The notes: generated by a model from the letters alone, not told the origin. Shown: positions 1 to 7,104, numbered from the stretch's first letter. The stretch is 15,213 nucleotides of DNA from an uncultured Coriobacteriaceae bacterium (GCA_900550385.1 URRZ01000053.1:1-15213), one strand, 5' to 3'. A program made the numbers and translations.

Positions 1-71
1 ACACCGCCTATGCGCCGCCTGCGACGAAGATCGAGGCGAGCGTCTACGAGGTCCCCGAGCACGAGAAATGA
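1..71 (+). CDS. C-terminal end of an unidentified protein (partial)
   Basis: The third forward frame is open from the window edge to a TGA at 69-71 and encodes 22 residues ending VYEVPEHEK. Nearly every codon ends in G or C, as in the genes to the right, while the other two forward frames look non-coding (Arg-rich or Cys-rich). The tail is acidic and proline-containing with no recognisable motif, so no function can be given. A strong hairpin follows a few bases after the stop. The gene's start and identity lie outside the window. Confidence 0.6.
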   Translation, partial: TAYAPPATKIEASVYEVPEHEK

Positions 72-77
72 CGGCAT

Positions 78-105
78 GCCCGATGCCGACGGCATGGCTT
101 CGGGC
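78..105 (+). other. Nested hairpin just after the upstream gene
   Basis: GCCCG (78-82) pairs with CGGGC (101-105), and inside it ATGCC (83-87) pairs with GGCAT (91-95) around a 3-base loop, leaving GGCTT bulged. The structure starts 6 bases after the TGA of the upstream gene. No clean T-run follows (the next bases are GC-rich, then GTTGGTTT), so it is not a textbook intrinsic terminator. It could act as a 3'-end stabiliser or a weak terminator. Confidence 0.35.
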
Positions 106-175
106 GGCGCGTTGGTTTCAATATGGTGAATTGTCTGGGGATACCGTCCATATCGGGATGCGGCGGCGATCTTGC

Positions 176-184
176 TGGTACAAT
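176..184 (+). promoter_or_regulatory. Possible extended -10 promoter (TGG-TACAAT)
   Basis: TGGTACAAT fits the extended -10 form TGnTAnAAT, with one departure from TATAAT in the hexamer. There is no convincing TTGACA-like -35 at the usual distance, which extended -10 promoters can tolerate. A start about 7 bases downstream would begin a transcript that runs into the terminator at 206-233 almost at once, before pgsA. Confidence 0.25.
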
Positions 185-205
185 GATCCAGATCAGGCGT
201 TTGCG

Positions 206-233
206 ACCGGGTCCGCATCTGGGCCCGGTTTTT
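206..233 (+). terminator. Intrinsic terminator upstream of pgsA
   Basis: ACCGGGTCC (206-214) pairs over 9 positions, one of them a G-U wobble, with GGGCCCGGT (221-229) around the 6-base loop GCATCT. Five T residues follow (229-233, the first inside the stem). It most simply ends the upstream transcript. It leaves only 33 bases before the pgsA start, and I see no good promoter in them, so partial read-through (attenuation) into pgsA is possible. Confidence 0.6.
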
Positions 234-266
234 GCATCAATGGCAGGTTAGGCGGTAGGCACGGAC

Positions 267-920
267 ATGGCACGGCATCATAGCTCGTCTTCCGATGGGG
301 CTTCGAACAGGATCTTCACCATCCCGAACCTCATCTCGGCCATCCGCCTGTGCCTTGTGCCGATCTTCCTGGCGCTGCTTCTCAACGGGTTCAACCTCTA
401 TGCGACCTTCCTGTTCGCCCTGGCGGCAGGAACCGATTGGGTCGACGGGCAGATCGCCCGCAGGACCCACTCCGTTTCCCGCTTGGGGCAGCTGCTCGAC
501 CCCGCCGTCGATAGGATCCTCATGATCTCCGGCGTTGCGGGCCTGTTCATCGTCGGCCGCCTCCCGCTGTGGATCATCGTGCTGGTCGTCGCGCGCGACC
601 TGCTGCTTCTGGCCGGCGGCGCCTACCTGCTGCAGCGCTGGGGCAAGCGCGTGGCCGTCATCTATCCCGGCAAGGTCGCGACGACCCTGCTGTTCGTCGG
701 CTTTGCCGCGCTGCTGCTCAATTGGCCCTTGTTCAACGGGCTCGGCGTCGTCGACGCCGCATGGCTTCCCGGATTCGATTCGCAGATGTGCTGCTGGGGC
801 ATCTGGTTCGTGTACGCGGGGCTGGTTCTGGGTCTCATGACGACGGCATACTATGTTTTCGCAGGCATCAGGGCGCTGCGCGAAGCCCGAAGCGAGCAGA
901 TGGGGTCGAACGGGCGATGA
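267..920 (+). CDS. pgsA: CDP-diacylglycerol-glycerol-3-phosphate 3-phosphatidyltransferase (phosphatidylglycerophosphate synthase)
   Basis: A 217-residue polytopic membrane enzyme. It carries the complete CDP-alcohol phosphotransferase signature D-x2-DG-x2-AR-x8-G-x3-D-x3-D: D57, D60, G61, A64-R65, G74, D78 and D82. The acidic residues bind Mg2+ and CDP-diacylglycerol. Hydrophobic segments surround the motif, and the opening IFTIPNLISAIRL is typical of PgsA. The family makes phosphatidylglycerol phosphate, the first step toward phosphatidylglycerol and cardiolipin. A related CDP-alcohol transferase with another acceptor cannot be excluded by motif alone. The ATG at 267 has only a weak GG-containing leader but is the sole sensible start. 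The stop overlaps the next gene's start (ATGA at 917-920), suggesting translational coupling with the VanW-family protein. Confidence 0.9.
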   Translation: MARHHSSSSDGASNRIFTIPNLISAIRLCLVPIFLALLLNGFNLYATFLFALAAGTDWVDGQIARRTHSVSRLGQLLDPAVDRILMISGVAGLFIVGRLPLWIIVLVVARDLLLLAGGAYLLQRWGKRVAVIYPGKVATTLLFVGFAALLLNWPLFNGLGVVDAAWLPGFDSQMCCWGIWFVYAGLVLGLMTTAYYVFAGIRALREARSEQMGSNGR

Positions 921-3316
921 CGGATCGTAGGAACGAAGAGGGCAGGAGGCGCTACGCTTCCTCCGGGTCTTCACGGGGGTCCTCGCGCGCTTCGGGGCGG
1001 CCTTCCTCGAGCGGGCGTTCGTCCTATTCCAGGAGAACCCGTCCCGCCGACTCGACGCGATCCGGTTCCAGCCGAACCGGATCGACCGCGAGCGCTTCGC
1101 GCCGCCAGGACCCGGGCCTGCGCGACCGGCAGAGCGCCTCGAGGCGCAGCCTCGGACGCGGGGAGTCCCCGCAGCGCCGCTCCGCAGCGCCGAACTACGC
1201 GACGCCGGGGCTCTGGACCAAGGACGGCGACCGCGGAAGCGCCGGGTCCCGCACGTCGACGCAAGGGAAATCCGGCGGCATCCTCCAGACGGTCCTTTCC
1301 GCCATCGGCGGCTTCCTCCTGCTGGTGGCGCGCGGCATCATGATGCTCCTCGACGCCCTCGTGCGGCTCCTGCGGAGGAGCAGGGCCGCGTTGGCGATCT
1401 TCCTCGTCGTAGTCGTCATCGGCGCCGGCTCCCTCGTCGATATGGGCCTCAACTGGGGCAAGGCTTACGCCGGCGTCCATGTCGGCAGCGTCGACGTCTC
1501 CGGCAAGACCGAATCCGACATCGCCGCGTTGCTCAGGGACACCTACCAGTCCAGGCTGGAGTCGACGACGGTCACCGTCTATGCCAGCGAGGAAGCCAAG
1601 GAGGCTGCAGGGGAGAGCGCCGAGCAGGCGCAAAGCGAGGCCCTTGCCGAGCAGGTCTCGGTCGAGGACGCCCGCTCGAGCCAGCAGCTTTGGACCACCG
1701 ACGCCTCCTCGCTTTCCGCGACCGTTCCCTACGAGGATCTCGCCGCGGAGGCTTTGGCCGTCGGCAGGGAGGACGGGGGCGTCCTCGCGCGCATCTCCGC
1801 CCTGTTCGGCGGATCCTCCGTCGACCTGCGCATCGACTACGAGGATACGCTCTTCGAGGGCTTCGTCTCGGGCATCGACAACGCGATCGGCTCGCCGCGC
1901 GTCGACTATTCCATCCAGGTCGTGGACGGGACCGCATCCGTGACGGAGGGCCACGACGGCATGATGATCGACAGGGACGTCTTCGCCGGCAAGCTGGCGG
2001 ACGCTTTCCTCGAAAGCGACGATCCCTCGTTCGTCGCGGAAACCGAATACGCCCCGTTGCGCATCGACCAAGCCGCCGCCCAAGCCGTGTGCGATCGCGT
2101 CAACTCGGCGATATCCCTCGGCGTCGTCATCGATTTCGAGGGGACCACGTGGAGCCTGAGCGCCACGCAGGTGGGTTCCTGCGTGGCCACCAAGGTCGAG
2201 GAGGCGGAAGGCGGCTGGGAGCTCGTCCCGTACATCGACGAGGCCGTGTCGAAGCCCCTGCTGCTTTCGCAGGCGCAGGAGCGCCACGACGGCGCCAAGG
2301 CGCACGTCACCTTCAACGAAAACGACGACGGCTCCTTCACCGTCCACACCGACGGCACGGGGCATGTCCCGCTGACCTCGGAGGCGAGCCAGGCGATCGA
2401 CGCCGTGCTGTTCGGCGGGCAGGATTCCGTCGAGGTCGCGCCCCAGGAGCAGCATGCCCAAGACGCCGGCGCGACGCTCTGCCAGCGCGCCGCCGACGGG
2501 ACCGTGCAGGTGTCGATGGCGTGCGCCACCGCGCCCACCGAGCTGCCCTTCGAGGATGCGCTCGACGCCGGCGTTGTGTCGTCGATATCCTCGTTCACGA
2601 CCGAGTATTCCAGCGGGGCGGGGACCGAGAACCGCAACCACAACATCCACCTCGCCGCCGACCTTCTGGACGGATCGATCGTGGAACCGGACGGCACCTG
2701 GTCGTTCAACGAGACCGCCGGCAACTGCAACGAGGAGGCGGGCTTCCTCGGCGCGGGATCCATCGTCGACGGGGAATACACCGACGAGGTCGGCGGCGGC
2801 ATCTGCCAAGTTGCCACGACGGTGTTCAACGCCGTGTACGAAGGCGGCCTGCCCGTCGTCGCGCGCACGAACCACTCGCTCTACATCGCAAGCTACCCTG
2901 CCGGCCGCGATGCCGCGGTCAGCTGGCCGTACCTCGATTTGAAGTGGGGCAACGACACCGGCAGCGATATCCTTTTGCTCATGACCTGCACCGACACCTC
3001 GGTGACGGCGACGCTCTACGGCGTCTCCCCGGGCTACACGGTCGCCACGGAGGAGGGCGCTTGGGAGAAGGGCGAGGAGTACGACACCGAAACGGAAGAG
3101 GATCCCTCGCTTGCGCCCGGGACGAGCTACGTCAAAACCGCCGGCAGCGACGGAAGCAGCATCTACGTCATCCGCACCGTCACCGATCAGGACGGCAACA
3201 TCGTCAGGCAGGATCGCTTCGACTCGATCTACGATCCCATCACCGAGGTGATCGTGACCGGGCCGGGAGGGGATTCCTCCGACGATGCCGGATCGGATTC
3301 GGGCGCGGGGAACTAG
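917..3316 (+). CDS. Membrane-anchored VanW-family protein with peptidoglycan-binding-like and G5-like regions
   Basis: The 799-residue protein starts at the ATG overlapping the pgsA stop; the open frame upstream of it only shadows pgsA. Residues 1-115 are a low-complexity Ser/Arg/Gly-rich tail. Two hydrophobic stretches follow (about 121-150 and 157-175). The remainder is presumably outside the cell. It contains a GVHVGSVDVSGKT segment at 186-198 and later repeats (about 334-385 and 465-510) resembling the PG_binding_4 domain found before VanW domains. The VanW core runs from about 560 to 702, with NHNIHLAADLLDG, WSFNETAG and EVGGGICQVATTVFNA. A G5-like tail (about 704-782) ends in an acidic Gly/Ser stretch. 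VanW proteins occur in some glycopeptide-resistance clusters and widely in Gram-positive cell-wall loci, but their biochemical role is unsettled. No vanA/vanB-type resistance genes are nearby, so a cell-wall role is more likely than resistance. Confidence 0.85.
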   Translation: MTDRRNEEGRRRYASSGSSRGSSRASGRPSSSGRSSYSRRTRPADSTRSGSSRTGSTASASRRQDPGLRDRQSASRRSLGRGESPQRRSAAPNYATPGLWTKDGDRGSAGSRTSTQGKSGGILQTVLSAIGGFLLLVARGIMMLLDALVRLLRRSRAALAIFLVVVVIGAGSLVDMGLNWGKAYAGVHVGSVDVSGKTESDIAALLRDTYQSRLESTTVTVYASEEAKEAAGESAEQAQSEALAEQVSVEDARSSQQLWTTDASSLSATVPYEDLAAEALAVGREDGGVLARISALFGGSSVDLRIDYEDTLFEGFVSGIDNAIGSPRVDYSIQVVDGTASVTEGHDGMMIDRDVFAGKLADAFLESDDPSFVAETEYAPLRIDQAAAQAVCDRVNSAISLGVVIDFEGTTWSLSATQVGSCVATKVEEAEGGWELVPYIDEAVSKPLLLSQAQERHDGAKAHVTFNENDDGSFTVHTDGTGHVPLTSEASQAIDAVLFGGQDSVEVAPQEQHAQDAGATLCQRAADGTVQVSMACATAPTELPFEDALDAGVVSSISSFTTEYSSGAGTENRNHNIHLAADLLDGSIVEPDGTWSFNETAGNCNEEAGFLGAGSIVDGEYTDEVGGGICQVATTVFNAVYEGGLPVVARTNHSLYIASYPAGRDAAVSWPYLDLKWGNDTGSDILLLMTCTDTSVTATLYGVSPGYTVATEEGAWEKGEEYDTETEEDPSLAPGTSYVKTAGSDGSSIYVIRTVTDQDGNIVRQDRFDSIYDPITEVIVTGPGGDSSDDAGSDSGAGN

Positions 3317-3337
3317 GGAAACTAGGGAAACTAGGGA
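3311..3337 (+). repeat. Three tandem 9-bp copies carrying in-frame stops
   Basis: AACTAGGGA is repeated exactly three times with no spacer. The unit length is a multiple of three, so each copy places a TAG in the reading frame of the VanW-family gene (3314, 3323 and 3332). The first TAG ends that gene. The array looks like replication slippage over the stop codon and lies at the VanW/PaaK boundary. Confidence 0.9.
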
Positions 3338-3347
3338 AGGGAATGGC

Positions 3348-3360
3348 GGCTCAGCGAGCC
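3348..3360 (+). other. Small perfect hairpin in the leader of the first PaaK gene
   Basis: GGCTC (3348-3352) and GAGCC (3356-3360) form a 5-bp stem with a 3-base loop, 9 bases before the ribosome-binding site of the PaaK gene. No T-run follows. It may be incidental in GC-rich DNA or may shape the 5' untranslated region. Confidence 0.3.
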
Positions 3361-3369
3361 GAACGATAC

Positions 3370-3381
3370 AGGAAAGGTGAT
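3370..3381 (+). promoter_or_regulatory. Ribosome-binding site supporting the GTG start of PaaK-1
   Basis: AGGAAAGGTGAT closely resembles the anti-16S complement and lies 6 bases before a GTG at 3388. The competing in-frame ATG at 3343 has its purine stretch almost abutting the start codon. The GTG also gives the N-terminus (M)YYQPDIETMP expected of PaaK proteins, so it is preferred. Confidence 0.65.
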
Positions 3382-3387
3382 GAGACA

Positions 3388-4686
3388 GTGTACTACCAGC
3401 CAGACATCGAAACCATGCCCGCGGAGCAGCTGCGCGAACTGCAGCTCGACCGCATGAAGCGCTCCATCTCCTACGCATACGAGAGGATCCCGCTCTACCG
3501 CCAGCGCTTCGAGGAGGCGGGCGTCGTCCCCAGCGACCTCAAGACGCTCGACGATCTGGCGAAGTTCCCGTTCCTCGTCAAGCAGGACATGCGCGACGCC
3601 TACCCGTTCGGCCTGTTCGCCGTTCCCGCCGGCGACGTCGCCCGCATCCATGCGTCCTCCGGCACCACCGGCCAGGCCACCGTCGTCGGCCATACCGCCA
3701 ACGACCTCAAGAACTGGGGCGACTGCTTCGCGCGCGGCATCTACATGGTGGGCGGCGACAGGGACTCCACCATCCAGGTCTCCTACGGCTACGGCCTGTT
3801 CACGGGCGGTCTGGGCGCCCATGCGGGCGGCGAGGCGGTAGGATGCTCCGTCATCCCCACCTCCTCTGGCAACACCAAGCGCCAGATCCAGATGATGAAG
3901 GACCTCGGCACCGATATCCTGGCCTGCACGCCTTCCTATGCGCTCCTCATCGCCGACACCGCCATCGAGATGGGCTACGACCCCGCCAAGGAGTTCAAGG
4001 TCTCCGGCGTGATCCTGGGCGCGGAACCCGCTAGCGAGAACATGCGCCAGGAGATCCGCGAGAAGCTGGGCGTCCAGTACTGCGACGTCTACGGCCTCTC
4101 CGAGGTCATGGGCCCCGGCGTAGCCATGGAATGCTCCGAATCTCACGGCCTGCATGTGGCCGAGGACCATTTCTACGCCGAGATCGTCGACCCCGACACC
4201 CTGCAGCCGGTGCCCGACGGCACCTACGGCGAGCTGGTGTTCACCACCCTCACGCGCGAATGCTGCCCGCTGGTGCGCTACCGCACGCGCGACGTCACCC
4301 GCATTATCCCCGGCGAATGCGCATGCGGGCGCACGCACCGCAAGATCGACCGCATCATCGGCCGCACCGACGACATGATGATCATCCGCGGCGTCAACGT
4401 CTTCCCGTCCCAGATCGAGCAGGTCATCACCGGGTTCCCGGAGATCGCCACCCAATACCAGATCGTGCTTTCCAACAACGGCCCGCTCGACAAGATCGAG
4501 CTGCAGGTGGAGCCCGAGCCCGACTTCCCGTTCGACGAGATCCGCAAGCTCGAGGACCTGAAGAACCGCCTGCATGCCGAGCTGAAGAGCAACCTGCAGA
4601 TCTCGGTTGACATCCGCATCGTCGAGCCCAAGACCATCGCGCGCAGCGAGGGCAAGGCCAAGCGCATCATCGACCAGAGGAACTAG
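3388..4686 (+). CDS. paaK: Phenylacetate-CoA ligase family protein, copy 1 (aryl-acid:CoA ligase, AMP-forming)
   Basis: 432 residues from the GTG, close to the usual ~430-440 of PaaK. It is an ANL-superfamily adenylate-forming ligase joining an aryl-acetate to CoA through an acyl-AMP. Visible motifs are the phosphate loop SSGTTG (90-95), YGLSEVMGPGV (235-245), YRTRDVTR, a Cys pair before GRTH (around 311-317), RTDDMMIIRGVNVFPSQ (326-342), and the C-terminal Lys region EGKAKR (421-426). The loop continues as QA rather than the KP seen in the second copy at 9995. A strong ribosome-binding site and the ACT gene follow directly. Given iorAB nearby, phenyl-, 4-hydroxyphenyl- or indole-acetate are the likely acids; the sequence does not decide which. 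An ATG at 3343 would add 15 residues. Confidence 0.88.
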   Translation: MYYQPDIETMPAEQLRELQLDRMKRSISYAYERIPLYRQRFEEAGVVPSDLKTLDDLAKFPFLVKQDMRDAYPFGLFAVPAGDVARIHASSGTTGQATVVGHTANDLKNWGDCFARGIYMVGGDRDSTIQVSYGYGLFTGGLGAHAGGEAVGCSVIPTSSGNTKRQIQMMKDLGTDILACTPSYALLIADTAIEMGYDPAKEFKVSGVILGAEPASENMRQEIREKLGVQYCDVYGLSEVMGPGVAMECSESHGLHVAEDHFYAEIVDPDTLQPVPDGTYGELVFTTLTRECCPLVRYRTRDVTRIIPGECACGRTHRKIDRIIGRTDDMMIIRGVNVFPSQIEQVITGFPEIATQYQIVLSNNGPLDKIELQVEPEPDFPFDEIRKLEDLKNRLHAELKSNLQISVDIRIVEPKTIARSEGKAKRIIDQRN

Positions 4687-4701
4687 AAGGAGGGACTCGC
4701 C

Positions 4702-5130
4702 ATGATCTCGCAACTCACCGTTTTCTTGGAGAACCAGAAGGGCCGCCTCGCCGCAGCGTGCCGCACCATCTCGGATGCGGGCTTCAATATGCACTCGCTC
4801 TTCATCGCCGACACCCAGGACTTCGGGGTCGTCCGCCTGCTCGTGGACAATCCGAAGGCGGCCGCGGCGGCGCTTCGCGACGCCGGGTATCGCGCGACCA
4901 TCACGCCCGTCACCGCCGTGCGCGTCCCCAACCGCCCCGGCGGCTTGGCGGAGCTGCTCGAGTACATGGACAGCCAGGATGTGAACATCGAGTACGGCTA
5001 CTGCTTCACCAGCAGCGCAGACTTCGCCATCGACATCCTCAAGACCGACGAGGACGCCCAGCTTGAGGAGAAGCTCGCCGCCGGCGGCTTCACGACCGTC
5101 AAGCCCGAAGAGATCTACGCGGTCGACTAG
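4702..5130 (+). CDS. Tandem ACT-domain protein, copy 1
   Basis: 142 residues forming two ACT modules (about 3-66 and 70-138), each beginning with a beta strand and a small-ligand loop (LTVFLENQKGRLA; VRVPNRPGGLAELL). Stand-alone double ACT proteins beside paaK and ior genes are common in anaerobes and are presumed to bind amino acids, probably aromatic ones. The target, whether PaaK, IorAB or a transcriptional response, is unknown. AAGGAGGG at 4687-4694, 7 bases before the ATG, is among the best ribosome-binding sites in the window. The gap to PaaK-1 is 15 bases, so the two form an operon pair. It is a clear paralogue of the gene at 9540, sharing the DxxDFGVVR/DTGDYGVVR segment and the RPGGLAELL/KPGELARVM loop. 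Confidence 0.85.
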   Translation: MISQLTVFLENQKGRLAAACRTISDAGFNMHSLFIADTQDFGVVRLLVDNPKAAAAALRDAGYRATITPVTAVRVPNRPGGLAELLEYMDSQDVNIEYGYCFTSSADFAIDILKTDEDAQLEEKLAAGGFTTVKPEEIYAVD

Positions 5131-5134
5131 AGCC

Positions 5135-6598
5135 ATGCCCAGCCCCCGCCCGCATAACGAACCCATGGCGTTGCGGCCTTCCTTGCCCGGACGCCTCGCG
5201 CGCTTCGCCTTCATCGCCGCCGCCTTGGCCTTGCTCGCCTCGTGCCTCGCGCCCGCAGCCGCTTCCGCGGAAGTGCGCAGGGCGGACGTCGTCATGGGCT
5301 CCACCGTGGAGGAGCGGGGGCTGACGGTCGCCCAATGCCCGAGCATCGACGCGCTGTACGCTTGCGTGATGGACGAGAACGGCACCGTCTATTTCGAGCG
5401 CGACGCCACCAGCCCCACGCAGATCGCGTCGATCACCAAGATCATGACCGCCGTCGTCGCGCTGGACGCGGTCGACTCGGGGCTCATGTCCCTCGATGAC
5501 CGGATCGTCGTCTCCTCCGAGGCGGCCGAGGTGGGGGAGTCCTCCGCCGGGCTGCAGGAAGGCGACGTCATGACGCTGGAGACCGCGCTCTACGCCCTGC
5601 TCCTGCCTTCCGGCAACGACGCCGCCGTCGCCATCTCGCAGACGGTCGGCCAGGCGCTCCTGGCCGAGCAGGGAAACGGCTCCGCATCGGCGGAGGAGGG
5701 CCTGTCCGCGTTCATCGACGCGATGAACGCCAAGGCGTCGTCGCTCGGATGCGTCGACACGGTGTACCGCAACGCCCATGGGCTCGACGACGGCGAGTTC
5801 GAAGGCGATCAGCACAGCTGCGCCGCCGATCAGGCGCTCGTCGTCCAGTATGCGATGTCGAACGAGACGTTCAGGACGGTGGTCGCTTCCGGGGACACGG
5901 CCATCGAGGTCGAGCGGGGCGGCGAAGACGTCTCCATCGAACTGCAGAGCACCGACGGCTTCATCGACATGTACGAATACGCATGCGGGGTGAAGACGGG
6001 CTTCACCGACCTTGCGGGCCCTTCGTTCGCCGGCGCCGCCAACGACGGCGAACGATACCTGTACGCGATCGTCATCCATTCGTCTTCCGAAAGCCAGCGC
6101 TTCTCGGATGCGCAGACGCTGTGCGAATGGGCATACGGGAACATCATCGATTACGAGCTGGCGAACAGCGACGAATCGATGCAGATGACATCGCAGTCCC
6201 TGTCGGGTTCGGTCCCCGTCGTCGCCTACGCCGCCCACGCGGATTGGATCGACCGCACCGTCCCCGTGACGCTTTCGAACCCAGAGGCTTCGGTCGAGGT
6301 GTTCGCCTTGAACGGCAACATAAGCCAGTCGTTCGAGTTCGACGAGATCCATGGGACCGTGCATGCCGGGGATAGGGTCGGCACTGCCACGTTCAAGCAG
6401 AGGAACGAGGTCGTTGCGCAATACGACCTCGTTGCCAGCCAGGACGTGGCGGCTCCCAATTTCTTCGAAAGCGTCGGGATCTGGTGGGACAGGCTGTTCC
6501 GCTCGTTCTCGGGCAGCCCGACCGTTGCCGAGTCGACGGTGGTGAACGAGCTTCCCCTCATCAACGATAAGACGGCGTTGACGGACAGCGCCGCATAG
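5135..6598 (+). CDS. D-alanyl-D-alanine carboxypeptidase (DacA/PBP5-like, peptidase S11)
   Basis: A 487-residue secreted penicillin-binding protein trimming the terminal D-Ala from peptidoglycan pentapeptides. The catalytic triad motifs are intact: S99-I-T-K102, S159-G-N161 and K287-T-G289. A signal sequence spans about 18-46. It could be cut by signal peptidase I after AAASA, or lipidated at C37, since LASC fits a lipobox. Residues about 355-440 resemble the PBP5 C-terminal beta domain. An aromatic amphipathic stretch at 441-459 (FFESVGIWWDRLFRSF) looks like the membrane-surface anchor of the family, followed by a 28-residue tail. The ATG at 5135 is 4 bases after the ACT-1 stop and lacks a clear ribosome-binding site, suggesting coupling. 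An in-frame ATG at 5165 is an alternative and leaves the signal intact. Its place inside an aromatic-acid cluster is unusual. Confidence 0.9.
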   Translation: MPSPRPHNEPMALRPSLPGRLARFAFIAAALALLASCLAPAAASAEVRRADVVMGSTVEERGLTVAQCPSIDALYACVMDENGTVYFERDATSPTQIASITKIMTAVVALDAVDSGLMSLDDRIVVSSEAAEVGESSAGLQEGDVMTLETALYALLLPSGNDAAVAISQTVGQALLAEQGNGSASAEEGLSAFIDAMNAKASSLGCVDTVYRNAHGLDDGEFEGDQHSCAADQALVVQYAMSNETFRTVVASGDTAIEVERGGEDVSIELQSTDGFIDMYEYACGVKTGFTDLAGPSFAGAANDGERYLYAIVIHSSSESQRFSDAQTLCEWAYGNIIDYELANSDESMQMTSQSLSGSVPVVAYAAHADWIDRTVPVTLSNPEASVEVFALNGNISQSFEFDEIHGTVHAGDRVGTATFKQRNEVVAQYDLVASQDVAAPNFFESVGIWWDRLFRSFSGSPTVAESTVVNELPLINDKTALTDSAA

Positions 6599-6606
6599 CG
6601 AGCCAT

Positions 6607-6639
6607 CCGCCCCATCGTCAGGCGACCTCGACGGGGCGG
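6607..6639 (+). other. GC-rich inverted repeat in the DacA-FHA gap
   Basis: CCGCCCC (6607-6613) and GGGGCGG (6633-6639) are perfect 7-bp arms around a 19-base loop that itself contains GTC/GAC. The following bases are purine-rich (GAAAGCGAAAGG, which supplies the next gene's ribosome-binding site), so this is not an intrinsic terminator. It could modulate read-through or translation of the FHA gene. Confidence 0.35.
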
Positions 6640-6660
6640 CGAAAGCGAAAGGAACCTTTT

Positions 6661-7104
6661 ATGAACGCGACATGCCCCGTTTGCGGCAACCAGCTGCCGG
6701 AACAGGCGGCGGTCTGCCCCCACTGCGGCTTCCGGCCGCAGGGCGCAACCCAAAGCTTCCAGCCCATCGCATTCGGCGCCGAGCCCGCCTCCGCGCCGGT
6801 CGAGCCCGATCCCGCCAAGGCGACGCTCAGCTTCATCCGCGGCCCGCAAACCGGGGTCGCGTTCGAGCTGGAACCCGGGACGCTCTCGATCGGCCGCAAT
6901 CCGCAGTGTGACATCTTCCTGAACGACATGACCGTCTCGCGCCAGCATGCGAACCTCGTCCATGGCGAGAAGGGGTGGGAGATCCACGATGCGAACTCGT
7001 TCAACGGGGTCTGGGTCAACAACGAAAGCATCGACGTCCACGTTCTTCAAGACGGCGACCTGCTGCAGATCGGAGCGTTCTGCCTGCGCTTCTCCAGCAA
7101 GTGA
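6661..7104 (+). CDS. Zinc-ribbon and FHA domain protein
   Basis: 147 residues. An N-terminal zinc ribbon has C5-P-V-C8 and C19-P-H-C22. A Pro/Ala-rich linker (about 27-52) leads to a forkhead-associated domain (about 54-145). The FHA signature residues are present: G78-R79, S93-R94-Q95-H96, and N115-G116 in SFNGVWVN. FHA domains bind phosphothreonine peptides, typically on substrates of PknB-type Ser/Thr kinases that control cell wall and division in Actinobacteria. No kinase or phosphatase gene is in the window, so the partner must be elsewhere. AAAGGAA at 6648-6654 is a ribosome-binding site at good distance. The protein is cytoplasmic, with no signal or membrane segment. Its link to the neighbouring metabolic genes is unknown; the carboxypeptidase upstream may be the more relevant neighbour. 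Confidence 0.85.
   Translation: MNATCPVCGNQLPEQAAVCPHCGFRPQGATQSFQPIAFGAEPASAPVEPDPAKATLSFIRGPQTGVAFELEPGTLSIGRNPQCDIFLNDMTVSRQHANLVHGEKGWEIHDANSFNGVWVNNESIDVHVLQDGDLLQIGAFCLRFSSK

Noticed and set aside
569..916. Upstream extension of the VanW-family open frame into pgsA
   Set aside because: The sequence there is Arg/Ala-rich out-of-frame pgsA; the ATG at 917 overlapping the pgsA stop is the natural start.
917..3316. A vancomycin-resistance interpretation of the VanW gene
   Set aside because: No VanA/B-type ligase, VanH, VanX or VanS/VanR genes are present; VanW domains are widespread outside resistance clusters.
971..3478. A very long open frame on the minus strand across the VanW gene
   Set aside because: It is the antisense shadow of a GC-rich gene: composition is dominated by Gly/Arg/Asp/Val with no domain, while the plus-strand frame has clear VanW motifs.
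6607..6639. The GC inverted repeat as a terminator between dacA and the FHA gene
   Set aside because: It is followed by purines and the next gene's ribosome-binding site instead of T residues.
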